DNA from: Rhodoligotrophos sp. CJ14
GTDB taxonomy: Bacteria; Pseudomonadota; Alphaproteobacteria; Rhizobiales; Im1
Assembly (NCBI RefSeq): GCF_038811545.1
Contig: NZ_CP133319.1
Coordinates: 248,001-312,000, forward strand
Length of the DNA: 64,000 nt
Direction of reading: 5' to 3'
The notes below the pieces were generated by a model. It made no database searches. It had not been told where the DNA came from and saw nothing but the letters and a program-made list of their open reading frames with translations. The translations under genes and the position numbers were made by a program. Below, one piece after another: positions 35,829 through 44,964 of this stretch (the first letter of the stretch is position 1; each line of letters starts with the position of its first letter).

Positions 35829-37850
35829 ATGTTTTCATCCGTTCTGATTGCCAATCGCGGTGAGATTGCCGTGCGTGTGATACGAACGGCAAAGACCCTT
35901 GGCCTGCGCACCATCGCCGTCTATTCGGATGAGGATGCGGCGTCCCTTCATGTCCGCCTCGCCGATGAGGCCTACCGGCTTGGCCCAGCGGAAGTTGCCC
36001 AGAGCTATCTGCGCGGTGATCGCATCCTCGAGATTGCGCGCGAGGCGGCGGCCGAGTGCATCCATCCGGGCTATGGCTTTCTGTCTGAGAATGCCGAATT
36101 CGCTGAAGCCTGTGCCGATGCCGGCATCACCTTTGTTGGCCCGCCCCCGGCAGCGATCCGCGCGATGGGTCTCAAAGATGCCGCCAAAGCCATCATGGAG
36201 AAGGCCGGTGTGCCGGTCGTGCCCGGCTATCACGGTGATCTGCAGGATGACAGCTTCCTCAAGCAGAAGGCCTATGAACTCGGCTATCCCCTGATCATCA
36301 AGGCGGTGGCGGGCGGTGGCGGCAAAGGGATGCGGCGGGTCGACCGGCATCAGGACTTTGCCGATGCGCTCGCTGCCTGCCGCCGCGAGGCGCGCTCGGC
36401 CTTTGGCGACGACCGGGTGCTGCTCGAGCGCTATGTGGCGAAGCCCCGCCACATAGAGATCCAGGTCTTCGGCGACAGCCATGGTAATGTCGTGCATCTG
36501 TTCGAGCGTGATTGCTCGCTGCAGCGTCGCCACCAGAAGGTGATCGAAGAGGCACCAGCACCCGGCATGAGCGAGACCATGCGCCGCCGGATGGGAGAGG
36601 CGGCGCTCGCAGCAGCCAGGGCCGTGGGCTATGAGGGGGCGGGAACCGTTGAATTCATCGTCGATGCAAGCGAGGGCCTCAACGAGGACGCCTTCTATTT
36701 CATGGAGATGAACACCCGTCTCCAGGTCGAGCACCCGGTCACTGAAGCCATCACCGGCCTTGATTTGGTCGCGCTGCAATTGCGGGTGGCGGCCGGTGAG
36801 CCCTTGCCATTCACTGAAGCCGATCTCGGCGCCCCCGTGGGCCACGCGGTCGAGGCGCGTCTCTATGCGGAGGATCCGGCGCATGGTTTCCTGCCGCAAA
36901 GCGGAACCCTGGCGCGGCTGACCTGGCCTGAAGACCAGGAGGGGCTCAGGATCGATACGGGTGTCGAGCAGGGGGCGCGGATCAGCCCTTATTACGACCC
37001 GATGATCGCAAAGCTGATCGTCTGGGGCAGGGATCGCGAGGAAGCCATGGCAAGGCTCAGCCGAGCGCTCCGCGAAACATCTATCCTCGGCCTAAGGACC
37101 AATCTCGGCTTTCTCGAGCGGCTGCTCGAGTTCAAGCCCTTTCTCGACGGGAATTTCGACACCGGGCTGATCGATGCCAGGATCAGCGCCTTGGTGCCTG
37201 ACCTTTCACTCACCTTGCGCGACAGCCTCGCCGCCGGCCTCTGGCTCACTCATCTCAAGCGTGTGAATGCGGCAAGGGCTCCGCTGCTGACGAACGAGCC
37301 TCGTTCGCCCTGGTCGCTCATGAATGGCTGGAGCCTGGGCGGGGACGCGAGAACCCATCTTTCTCTGCTGATCAATGGTGACCCTGTCGAGCTTGATCTC
37401 ACGTGGCGGCGCGATGGCACCATTCTTGTGGGCAGCAGTGAAACGGAACTTGCCGATTTCGCGCGCGAGGGATCCCATTTCCGCGCGACCCTCGCGGGAC
37501 AATCCGAGACAGCAATCGTGTTCGATGAGGCTGATGTGGTCTATGCCCAATGGTATGGCCATCACCTGGAGCTCCGCGCTCAGGATATGCTGGAACGCGA
37601 TATCGATGCGATTGATGGCGGCGCTGTGATCCGTGCCCCCATGTCCGGCAAGCTGATCCGTATTCTGGTGAGCGAAGGCGAAATGGTCGAGCGCGGCACG
37701 AAGCTTGCTGTGCTGGAGGCCATGAAGATGGAACATGCGCTGGTCGCCCCCGGGCCCGCGCTGGTGAAGACGATCGGGGCACGGGAGGGCGAGCAATTGG
37801 CGGAAGGACATGTGGTCGCCGTGCTGGAGCGTCCCAGCGATGCCGCATGA
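35829..37850 (+). CDS. mccA: Methylcrotonyl-CoA carboxylase alpha (biotin) subunit
   Basis: Biotin carboxylase and biotin-carrier subunit, 673 aa, of an acyl-CoA carboxylase. The carboxylase domain has GGGGKGMR (ATP-binding) and EMNTRLQVEHPVTE. The carrier domain ends with EAMKMEH, biotinylated at Lys633. The partner beta subunit at 52322 matches methylcrotonyl-CoA carboxylase closely, so this is probably its alpha subunit in leucine breakdown; a role in a propionyl- or geranyl-CoA enzyme is less likely. The ATG at 35829 was chosen over 35790 because family proteins start at MFSSVLIANRGEIAVR. Confidence 0.85.
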   Translation: MFSSVLIANRGEIAVRVIRTAKTLGLRTIAVYSDEDAASLHVRLADEAYRLGPAEVAQSYLRGDRILEIAREAAAECIHPGYGFLSENAEFAEACADAGITFVGPPPAAIRAMGLKDAAKAIMEKAGVPVVPGYHGDLQDDSFLKQKAYELGYPLIIKAVAGGGGKGMRRVDRHQDFADALAACRREARSAFGDDRVLLERYVAKPRHIEIQVFGDSHGNVVHLFERDCSLQRRHQKVIEEAPAPGMSETMRRRMGEAALAAARAVGYEGAGTVEFIVDASEGLNEDAFYFMEMNTRLQVEHPVTEAITGLDLVALQLRVAAGEPLPFTEADLGAPVGHAVEARLYAEDPAHGFLPQSGTLARLTWPEDQEGLRIDTGVEQGARISPYYDPMIAKLIVWGRDREEAMARLSRALRETSILGLRTNLGFLERLLEFKPFLDGNFDTGLIDARISALVPDLSLTLRDSLAAGLWLTHLKRVNAARAPLLTNEPRSPWSLMNGWSLGGDARTHLSLLINGDPVELDLTWRRDGTILVGSSETELADFAREGSHFRATLAGQSETAIVFDEADVVYAQWYGHHLELRAQDMLERDIDAIDGGAVIRAPMSGKLIRILVSEGEMVERGTKLAVLEAMKMEHALVAPGPALVKTIGAREGEQLAEGHVVAVLERPSDAA

Positions 37851-37991
37851 TTCGGACCGGCTGCTGTGACAATTCGGACACAGCCTGCCCCTTGCGCCTG
37901 AACCGCATTCTGGTTGATAACTGGTTAACCCTTGTCGCGGCCATGGGGAACGGTCGCGGTCGCATGGGCCGGGGGAACAGTGGGGTTCTTT

Positions 37992-38210
37992 ATGGTGCAA
38001 TCCATCGCTGCGGCCAGGGCCGCACGCACCGGGCTGCGGCGCGCGCTGATCGGCGGCGTCCTGCTCGGATTGGTTACGGGAGCAGCGCTCGCCGCAGTCT
38101 CGTCCCTTGATCTCTTTTCAGGCACACAGAACGTGCTCTCGATCGAGAAAAAGCCGGAGATGATCATCATCGACCCGCGCAGCCGCTATAGCTCGACGCG
38201 GATCGTCTGA
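37992..38210 (+). CDS. Possible small membrane protein
   Basis: A 72-aa frame with a basic N-terminus (AAARAARTGLRRA) followed by one hydrophobic segment (LIGGVLLGLVTGAALAAVS) and a short hydrophilic tail ending in RYSSTRIV. This topology is typical of small inner-membrane proteins. No family is recognised. Start codon choice is uncertain, the ribosome site is poor, and the gene is supported only by composition and the open frame. The tail after the membrane segment is probably periplasmic by the positive-inside rule. Confidence 0.4.
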   Translation: MVQSIAAARAARTGLRRALIGGVLLGLVTGAALAAVSSLDLFSGTQNVLSIEKKPEMIIIDPRSRYSSTRIV

Positions 38211-38286
38211 TCAGCACGGGGCAGGCAGCCATAACGGCGGCAAGAGGGCAGGGAAACGATTTCGCAAATCCGATCAAACGGCCCAA

Positions 38287-38931
38287 TCACGCGCTGATCG
38301 TCCGGTCGATCATGTCTGCCATCAGCTCCGGTGGCTGCGCGCCTGAGACCGCATAGCGCTGGCCAAAAATGAAACAGGGCACACCGCGGATGCCGGCATT
38401 CTGAGCCGCGCTGATCTCCTGGCGCACGGCGTTGAGCCCATCATCCCCGGCAATCAATTGCGCAGCAGCCGCACGCTCAAGCCCCGCATCCGCGGCCGCG
38501 TCCGCCAGCACGATCGCATTGCCAATGTCGCGGCCTTCGGTGAAATACAGCGCGAACAGCCGCTCGACCAGGCGGTCCTGGATATCAGCGGTGGGGGCGG
38601 CGTGAATGAGGCGATGGGCGCTCAGTGTATTGGGTGAGCGGGCAATCAGGTCAAAGGCGAAGCTTATGCCGACGCTCTCGCCGGCCGCCTTGATCTGCTC
38701 GTGTATTTCCGCAACGCGCTCTTCGCTGCCGAATTTGCGCGCGAGATAGGCCTTGCGATCAACGCCCTCCGCCGGGATCGTGGGATCAAGCTGGAACGGA
38801 TGCCAGCGCACCGCAATCTGAACATCCGGGCGCAAGGCGATAGCCGCGCTGAGCCGGCGCTTGCCCACATAGCACCAGGGGCAGACCACATCCGAGACCA
38901 CATCGATGGTCGTGCTGGGCCGGGTTGTCAT
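38287..38931 (-). CDS. DsbA-family FrnE-like oxidoreductase
   Basis: A 214-aa cytosolic member of the DsbA-like thioredoxin superfamily. The active motif is CPWC (SDVVCPWCYVGKRRL), and the helical insertion is characteristic of FrnE and hydroxychromene-carboxylate isomerase proteins. The cis-Pro loop is GVPCFIFG. It has no signal peptide, so it does not work in periplasmic disulfide formation. It overlaps the acyl-CoA ligase stop by ATGA (38928-38931) and is thus translationally coupled to it. Function likely concerns polyketide or thiol oxidation; unproven. Confidence 0.88.
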   Translation of the reverse strand: MTTRPSTTIDVVSDVVCPWCYVGKRRLSAAIALRPDVQIAVRWHPFQLDPTIPAEGVDRKAYLARKFGSEERVAEIHEQIKAAGESVGISFAFDLIARSPNTLSAHRLIHAAPTADIQDRLVERLFALYFTEGRDIGNAIVLADAAADAGLERAAAAQLIAGDDGLNAVRQEISAAQNAGIRGVPCFIFGQRYAVSGAQPPELMADMIDRTISA

Positions 38932-40496
38932 GACATCGCTCCTTCCGCCGGCTCTGCGGGCATCAAGGACGCGAGTGCCGAGCGTTTAACTTTGCCATTG
39001 GGCGTGCGGGGCAGCTCCGCGATGGCGAACGCGGCCCGCGGCAGCTTATAGGCTGCCAGCTCCTGACCGGCGAAATCAATGAGCGCCTTGGGCGCGATGC
39101 TCTGGCCATCGCGCGGCACGAAGAATGCGGCGATCAGCGAGACATCATTGCGCATGCGCACCTCCGCCACCGCCACATCGGCCACCGCCGGATGGCGGGC
39201 CAGCACGGCTTCCACTTCCAGCGGCGATACCCGATAGCCGAACGCATTCATGATGTCGTCCGCCCGGCCCTCGAACCAGAGATAGCCATCCTCGTCCAAC
39301 CGGCCAAGGTCACCGCCGATGAACCATTGGCCGCGATAGACTTGCGCCTCCTCTTCAGGCCGGTTCCAGTAGCCGAGCATGAGCCCGGGATCGCTGCGAT
39401 GCACGGCGATGAGGCCGGTGCTGTTCACGGGCAGGGGTGTTTCGTCCTGTGTTTCCGGGTCGAGAATGGCAACCGCACGCCCGGCCTGGGGCTTGCCCAC
39501 CGCGCCTGGTTTGGGAGGCACGCTTGGGGAGCACGAGATATAGGTCGAGATCTCGCTCATCCCCAGCGCCTCATAAAGCGTGAGGCCAGTGTGCTCCCGC
39601 CAGGCGCTGCGCAATGTCTCCGGCAGAGCTTCACCAGCGGTGAGGCCATGACGCAAGGGCGCAAGGGCGCCCCGCTCCAGCGCGCAATATTTGAGCATCT
39701 GGCGATAGACCGTCGGCACCGCCGCCATGATGGTGGCGCCATGACGCTGGATCAGCTTGGGCCAGACCGCGATGTCCTTCTGGCCGACATAGACGATGCT
39801 GGTGAGCCCATTGGCCCAGGGATCGAACAGACCGCTGCCCAAAGTATAGGTCCAGTTGAAGGCGCCCGCATGCAGCACCACGTCCCCCGGCTCATAGCCA
39901 TACCAGCCCTGATACATCGGCCGGCGGCCCCAGACCGCGCGCTGGGCATGCAACACCCCCTTTGGTGACCGCTGGGTGCCGGACGTATAGATCAGAAAGC
40001 CTGGATCATCAGCCTTGGTGTCAGCGTAATCACCGCGCGGCGAGGTCTTGAGCGCCGCGATCCCATCCGGGCCGATCACCCTCACATCCTCGGGAAGGGA
40101 GGGCATGGGCAGGGTCCCGTCGGTGACGACAGCACGCGCCTGCGCATCGGCGATAAGGAAGCTCGCCTCGGCCGTCGACAACATGGATGATGCAGGGATC
40201 GGCACCAGACCAGCCGCATTGGCCCCGAAGAACAGGAAGGCATAATCCGCGCTATTGCCCATGCGCAGGAAGACGCGCTCGCCCCGCTTGAAACCGCAGC
40301 GTCGGAACCCCTCGGCGATGCGCAGGACCACGTCTTCGAGCGCGCCATAGCGCCAATAGGTTGCCCCCTGATCGGACGATGCATCGCGGCTCACGATCAG
40401 CGCCAGGGCTTCGGGCTTGGCCGTGGCGCTTTCCGCAAGGCAATAGCGGGCGAGATTGAACGAGCGCGGGGGCAGGGGAGCGGAATAGGACAGCAT
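38928..40496 (-). CDS. AMP-forming acyl-CoA synthetase
   Basis: A 522-aa ANL-family adenylate-forming ligase that activates a carboxylic acid to its CoA ester. The ATP loop reads IYTSGTQRSPKGVLHA (usual TSGTTGxPKG, here TSGTQRSPKG). YEALGMSEISTY and GDLGRLDEDGYLWFEGRADD follow, and the C-terminal catalytic Lys lies in RTPNGKVKR. The pattern suggests benzoate- or medium/short-acyl-CoA ligases. It is the first gene of a two-gene unit with the DsbA-like protein. A YejA-like binding protein precedes it on the same strand with a 44-base gap. Confidence 0.86.
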   Translation of the reverse strand: MLSYSAPLPPRSFNLARYCLAESATAKPEALALIVSRDASSDQGATYWRYGALEDVVLRIAEGFRRCGFKRGERVFLRMGNSADYAFLFFGANAAGLVPIPASSMLSTAEASFLIADAQARAVVTDGTLPMPSLPEDVRVIGPDGIAALKTSPRGDYADTKADDPGFLIYTSGTQRSPKGVLHAQRAVWGRRPMYQGWYGYEPGDVVLHAGAFNWTYTLGSGLFDPWANGLTSIVYVGQKDIAVWPKLIQRHGATIMAAVPTVYRQMLKYCALERGALAPLRHGLTAGEALPETLRSAWREHTGLTLYEALGMSEISTYISCSPSVPPKPGAVGKPQAGRAVAILDPETQDETPLPVNSTGLIAVHRSDPGLMLGYWNRPEEEAQVYRGQWFIGGDLGRLDEDGYLWFEGRADDIMNAFGYRVSPLEVEAVLARHPAVADVAVAEVRMRNDVSLIAAFFVPRDGQSIAPKALIDFAGQELAAYKLPRAAFAIAELPRTPNGKVKRSALASLMPAEPAEGAMS

Positions 40497-40540
40497 GGGC
40501 GGAGATTACGGCATCTCTGCCCAGTCGCGCAGCGGAAAAA

Positions 40541-42394
40541 TCACAATCCCGGCATGCGCCACCAGCTATCCAGCTGATAGCCGAACAGCGGGGTGGTTTT
40601 GGGATGCGCGATCCGCGTCCAGCGGGCAACCCACTGCCCCGGAGCATGGAATAGCGGCACCACATAGATGCCCGACATCAGCACCCGATCGAGTGCCCGC
40701 GTGGCGCTGATGAGCTCGTCCCGGCTCGTGGCCGCGACCATCCTGGCGATCAACGCATCGATGGCGCGCTCGTTCGCCCCCATGTAATTGCGCGTGCCGG
40801 GATGGTCGACCCCGTAGGAGCCCCAGTAGAACTCCTGCTCATTGCCGGGCGATAAGGAATTCTGCCAGACATTATGCGCGACATCGAAGTCGTAAGATTG
40901 CAGCCGCGTCTGAAACTGGCTCGAATCGACCTGCCGGATGCGAGCGGTGATCCCAAGGCTTGCGAGATTGCGGCTATAGGCCAGCGCGAGCCGCTCCATC
41001 TCCTGGGTGGTGGTGAGGAGCTCGAAGCTGAAGGGAAGGCCGGTTGCTCCATTCACCAGCTGTGAGTTGCGGATCGTGAAGCCAGCCGCTTCGAGCAGAT
41101 CGAGTGCTGCCTTGCGGCTTTCCCGATCGCGCCCGCTTTCAGATCCATCCGGCAATCGGTAGCTGCCATCGAGAATGTCCGAGCGGACGGCAGAGGGAAA
41201 TGGCGCAAGCAGGGCACGTTCCGCCGCACCAGCGGGACGTCCTGCGGCGGAAAGCTCCGAGCCCGCAAAATAGCTGTCGGTGCGCACGAATTGGTCGAAA
41301 TAGAAGTTCCGGTTGATCCAGGCGCCATTGAACAGCTTGAGCAGCGCCTCCCTGACCCGGATATCGGAAAAAGGCGCCCGACGCGTATTGAATACAAAGG
41401 CAGTCAGCGGCGCAGGAAGGCCTGTTGCGAAGCTTTCCTTGAGCACATCGCCGCGATTGGCCGCCGGGAAATTGAAGCCGCGCATCCAGCGGGTGGGATC
41501 ATTCTCGAACAGGATATCCACCAGTCCCTTCTTGAAGCTCTCGAAGGCGGCATTACTGTCGCGAAAATAGACAATCCGGATCTGATCGAAATTGAACCGG
41601 CCGAGATTGACCGCGAGGTCGCGTCCCCAATAATCCGGGTTGCGGGCATAGGTGATCTCGGCGCCCGGTCGAATGCTGGCAACCACATAGGGACCGGAGC
41701 CGAGCGGCAGCTCAAGCGAGGTAACCTCGAAGCGGCCATTATCATAGCGATGCTTGGGCAGGATCGGCATCAGCGCCAGAACGAGCGGCAATTCGCGATC
41801 ATCCCCATCTTCAAGGATGAAGCGGACGCGATCCGGGCTCGGCTGCTCGACCCGCTCGACCTTCCGATAATAGATCCTGAGGTTGGGGCGTCCTTGATCG
41901 CGCTGCACCTCCCAGGAAAAGGCCACATCCTCAGGGGTGATCCGTTGCCCATCGGCAAAGCGCGCCCTGGGATCGAGCGTAAACGTGACCGCACGGCCGT
42001 CTTCTGAGAGGTCGATGGTCTTGGCGATCAGGCCATAAAGGGTAAAAGGCTCGTCCCGGCTCCGCGCCATGAGGCTTTCGAATACATAATCCCGCAATCC
42101 GCTCGGTGCCTGGCCGCGAATGATGAAGGGATTGAGGCTGTCGAAGGTGCCGACCATGGGGAGGGTCAGGCTGCCACCCTTGGGCGCCTCCGGGTTTACA
42201 TAGTCGAATGCTTGAAAATCAGCGGGATATTTGGGTGCACCATGCATGGCGATGCCATGCACCGGTTCGGCATCAGCACGTGTGGTAAGCCCCGGGCCGA
42301 AGGCGAGCAGCGCAGGAAGGCTCATCAAGATGAACGCGCGGCGGCGGAAGAGGCGCGCGCGCTGGAGCTGTCGCTCAATGCGCCTTGCGGGCAC
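40541..42394 (-). CDS. YejA-like family 5 solute-binding protein with Tat-type signal
   Basis: Periplasmic receptor of the oligopeptide/YejA group. YPADFQAFDYVNPEAPKGG and NPDYWGRDLAVNLGRFNFD are characteristic. The GTG at 42394 would place RRRAFIL (a twin-arginine motif) before the hydrophobic segment MSLPALLAFGPG, giving 617 aa; it has AAGGAG 12 bases upstream. The ATG at 42325 would leave almost no charged n-region, so the GTG is preferred. With it the gene overlaps the end of hspQ by 20 bases. No permease genes are in the window. Ligands of homologues include peptides such as microcin C. Confidence 0.82.
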   Translation of the reverse strand: MPARRIERQLQRARLFRRRAFILMSLPALLAFGPGLTTRADAEPVHGIAMHGAPKYPADFQAFDYVNPEAPKGGSLTLPMVGTFDSLNPFIIRGQAPSGLRDYVFESLMARSRDEPFTLYGLIAKTIDLSEDGRAVTFTLDPRARFADGQRITPEDVAFSWEVQRDQGRPNLRIYYRKVERVEQPSPDRVRFILEDGDDRELPLVLALMPILPKHRYDNGRFEVTSLELPLGSGPYVVASIRPGAEITYARNPDYWGRDLAVNLGRFNFDQIRIVYFRDSNAAFESFKKGLVDILFENDPTRWMRGFNFPAANRGDVLKESFATGLPAPLTAFVFNTRRAPFSDIRVREALLKLFNGAWINRNFYFDQFVRTDSYFAGSELSAAGRPAGAAERALLAPFPSAVRSDILDGSYRLPDGSESGRDRESRKAALDLLEAAGFTIRNSQLVNGATGLPFSFELLTTTQEMERLALAYSRNLASLGITARIRQVDSSQFQTRLQSYDFDVAHNVWQNSLSPGNEQEFYWGSYGVDHPGTRNYMGANERAIDALIARMVAATSRDELISATRALDRVLMSGIYVVPLFHAPGQWVARWTRIAHPKTTPLFGYQLDSWWRMPGL

Positions 42395-42716
42395 GCAGGC
42401 GGTAGACTCCTTGCTGCTCGTCGAAGCGCTCGAACATTTCCTGGACCTGCGGATGGCGGACGGGCTCACCGCTCTCATCGGTGAGGAGATTCTGTTCGGA
42501 GACATAAGCGATATACTCGCTCTCGTCATTCTCGGCGAGCAAGTGGTAAAAAGGCTGATCCTTGCTGGGCCTGATCTCCTCGGGGATCGAAAGCCACCAT
42601 TCCTCGCTATTGGAGAAGGTGGGGTCGACATCGAAGATGACGCCGCGGAAGGGATAAACGCGGTGCTTGACGACCTGTCCGATCTGAAACTTAGCGGTTC
42701 GATTGATCTCAGCCAT
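42375..42716 (-). CDS. hspQ: Heat-shock protein HspQ
   Basis: A 113-aa hemimethylated-DNA-binding-domain protein. KFQIGQVVKHRVYPFRGVIFDVDP is the family start, then YHLLAENDESEYIAYVSEQNLL. HspQ promotes degradation of denatured proteins and is a specificity-enhancing Lon substrate in enterobacteria. The ATG at 42716 fits the family (MAEINRTAKFQIG). The 3' end overlaps the binding-protein gene. Upstream, 236 bases separate it from the UbiH-like gene's stop, with no other feature found. Confidence 0.92.
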   Translation of the reverse strand: MAEINRTAKFQIGQVVKHRVYPFRGVIFDVDPTFSNSEEWWLSIPEEIRPSKDQPFYHLLAENDESEYIAYVSEQNLLTDESGEPVRHPQVQEMFERFDEQQGVYRLRARKAH

Positions 42717-42952
42717 AGTGCCGTTCGCCACGATCCTGCTTTGCATCCTGCCATGCCCATTACCATCCCACCGATGGCGCCCACGCGGCGCCCGGCCAAA
42801 CGGGAATGTGCAATACGGCAGGATGAGCAACGGAATAAGGATATTCCTGTGCCAACGCAAGAGCCGCCTTGTGGCGGACTCAAGGCATCGTCCTGCAATT
42901 ACGAGCAAAGCAAGGACCGGGCCAGTCCTGTGGCACACGAACGAGTGAACGG

Positions 42953-44140
42953 TTAATGCCCGATCCCGAGGCCGCCCCGCATCACCGCCCTGCGCAGGGG
43001 CGCGATCTGGGCGAGGGCGCCAACCGCGAGTACACGGCCGGCCTGAGCCGGCAGCAGACGGGAAAGCAGCGAGCGGTTCATCAGATCAATGCCAATGCCC
43101 CGTGGCACGACATCCCGTTGCCGGGCCTGATCATAGGCGGTCAGCGGCTCGGCCCCGCCGGGATCCTCTCCATAGGCCAGGGCATCGGCGATGAGCCAAG
43201 CGGCGGCCTTGGCATCACGCAAGCCCAAATTGAGACCCTGCGCCCCGATGGGCGGCAGGACATGGCCGGCTTCCCCGACCAGGAAGGTGCGTTTTGCCGC
43301 AAATTGCCGCGCAATCATGGTTCTGGCGGGAAACGCACGGCGCGGGCCAATGTCGCTGACCGCGCCGAGTTCGCCGCCCACATATCGTTCAAGCTCGGCA
43401 GCGAAGGTGCGATCATCGAGCGCCATCAGGCGTTTGATCTCATCAGGACGGTCCATCCAGACAAGGCTTGAGCGATTGCCGGGCAGGGGCACCGTCGTCA
43501 GGGGACCGTTTTCACGGTGCCGTTCCGTTGAGCAGTCATGATGCGGCAGGGAATGGCCAAAGCTCGTCGCGATGGCCTGCTGGCGATAATCTGCGCCATA
43601 CGTCTTGATCCCCGCCGAGCCGCGGCAGCGGGACTCCCCTCCATCGGCGGCGATCACCGCGCGCACGCGCAGGATGCGCCCATCGGAGAGATGAAGCTTG
43701 ATCAAGGTATCGCGGGGCTCGGTCCAGGTGACGGAAAGCCCCTCATATGTGGCTACCGCATCATCCGGGATGATCTCACGCAGGGCATCCGCCAAGGTTG
43801 CATTGGGAATATTCCAGCCGAAGGGCTCGTCTCCAAGCTCACGGGCATCGAATGTGATGCTGGGCGCGCGGATCAGGTGCCGCGTCTCGTCAATCAGGCG
43901 TAGCGTCCAGAGGGGAGCGGACTGCGCCTTCAGCAATCCCGGCCAAAGTCCCAAAGTGTCGAGAATGGGCAAGGTGCCCTGCATCAATGCGGCCGTGCGC
44001 GGATCGCGCATCTCGCGCTTCACCCCCGTGACATGCGCCGGTCTGATGCCGCGCGAAACAAGCAGGGCGCAGGCGGCAAGCCCCGCCGGCCCACCGCCGA
44101 CGACGGCCACATCATGCTGGACAATCTCCTCACGCATCAT
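42953..44140 (-). CDS. UbiH/UbiF-family FAD-dependent monooxygenase
   Basis: A 395-aa flavin hydroxylase of the ubiquinone-biosynthesis group. The FAD motif DVAVVGGGPAGLAACALL is at the start, and the second motif with VLPPIGAQGLNLGLRDA near the C-terminus is typical of UbiH/COQ6. It probably hydroxylates the benzoquinone ring during ubiquinone synthesis. ATGs at positions 1 and 2 are both possible starts. It is on the same strand as hspQ and the orphan cluster at 44338-48058; a strong hairpin lies between it and that cluster. Confidence 0.86.
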   Translation of the reverse strand: MMREEIVQHDVAVVGGGPAGLAACALLVSRGIRPAHVTGVKREMRDPRTAALMQGTLPILDTLGLWPGLLKAQSAPLWTLRLIDETRHLIRAPSITFDARELGDEPFGWNIPNATLADALREIIPDDAVATYEGLSVTWTEPRDTLIKLHLSDGRILRVRAVIAADGGESRCRGSAGIKTYGADYRQQAIATSFGHSLPHHDCSTERHRENGPLTTVPLPGNRSSLVWMDRPDEIKRLMALDDRTFAAELERYVGGELGAVSDIGPRRAFPARTMIARQFAAKRTFLVGEAGHVLPPIGAQGLNLGLRDAKAAAWLIADALAYGEDPGGAEPLTAYDQARQRDVVPRGIGIDLMNRSLLSRLLPAQAGRVLAVGALAQIAPLRRAVMRGGLGIGH

Positions 44141-44300
44141 TCAAGGACCCCTGACAAGTCTCTACTGTCAGTAGGTGCCCCGGCGCTCTGTTCCATGCAA
44201 GAGCAAATACCCGCAGAGGGGAAGATCCCCGATCCGCAAGAGGCATGGTGGGCCATCCCCAAGCTCGAGGTCTCGGTAATCACTTCGCGATAGCGCTAAT

Positions 44301-44330
44301 CGGCCCTGTGCAGGGACACGCACAGGGCCG
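44301..44330 (-). terminator. Hairpin ending the orphan operon
   Basis: CGGCCCTGTGC and GCACAGGGCCG form a perfect 11-bp stem around AGGGACAC. It lies 8 bases downstream of the last gene of the 44.3-48.1 kb cluster, and its minus-strand side is followed by ATTAG. Its stability and location suggest a transcription terminator separating this cluster from the UbiH-like gene. Confidence 0.7.
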
Positions 44331-44337
44331 AAATAGA

Positions 44338-44964
44338 CTAGGCCAAGCTAAGGCTCCAGTCCGGTGATTGCAGGACCTGAGGGGCTTCCTCTGAAGCTAT
44401 TTCGGGCATCTGATTGGAAGCGGAAAACTTGAGCATCTTGAGGAGAGCGTTTTCCGCTTCGGTGCTCGTTTGATGCTTGTCCTGGAGAGGCTCCCAGATG
44501 GTCTTCTGCGTTTCGACCGAGGTAATGACCCGAGTTTTTCCTTGACCATGCAGGATTACATTAAGGGTTGGTACCCGCGGTTTTGCCAACTCTGGGTCGG
44601 TATATGGGTCCTGATCGACACTGAAACGGAACTCGAGAAAGGACTTGGTCGGATCTGCACTATCCGGCACACGCTGACCGGGTTGGGGAATGACGGTTCC
44701 GTCAGGAACGACAAAGTTCAGATGGTGATCAGTTGGATTGAACTTAAAGAATGAATGGGGAATGGCGCTTTCGGACACCCCATCCACAATGATGTTCTTG
44801 CCGCCCCCAGGGTTCAACCAGATGCCGCAATACATATTTTTCTCGTCCTGCTCTTCCGCACAGAGCGTCTTGGAACTGGAGTAGTGCTGATAGGCACGAC
44901 CATAGGCGGAAGCAAGCTCGGCCGTCACAACGGACGGTGTGCTGGAGGCTTTGTGGTCTTCCAT
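44338..44964 (-). CDS. Uncharacterised protein, family A of the orphan cluster
   Basis: A 208-aa protein matching no family I know. It is acidic and hydrophilic, with no signal peptide or membrane segment. It shares several features with the 198-aa protein at 46144: C-x-[IV]-W-L-x-P (residues 46-52), FNP at 75-77 with a following VVPDG, the EFRF strand at 111-114, and a hydrophobic segment ending in IWEPL at 156-160. The C-terminus (DWSLSLA) resembles that of the 198-aa protein (DWSVLS). AAAGGA precedes the ATG, and the copy A element lies 290 bp upstream. Secretion by a type I system is one possibility, based only on the C-termini. Confidence 0.7.
   Translation of the reverse strand: MEDHKASSTPSVVTAELASAYGRAYQHYSSSKTLCAEEQDEKNMYCGIWLNPGGGKNIIVDGVSESAIPHSFFKFNPTDHHLNFVVPDGTVIPQPGQRVPDSADPTKSFLEFRFSVDQDPYTDPELAKPRVPTLNVILHGQGKTRVITSVETQKTIWEPLQDKHQTSTEAENALLKMLKFSASNQMPEIASEEAPQVLQSPDWSLSLA

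Noticed and set aside
40541-42898. A 785-aa reading of the binding protein starting at 42898
   Set aside because: It would run through the whole of hspQ in another frame; the added residues have no homology and no signal peptide.
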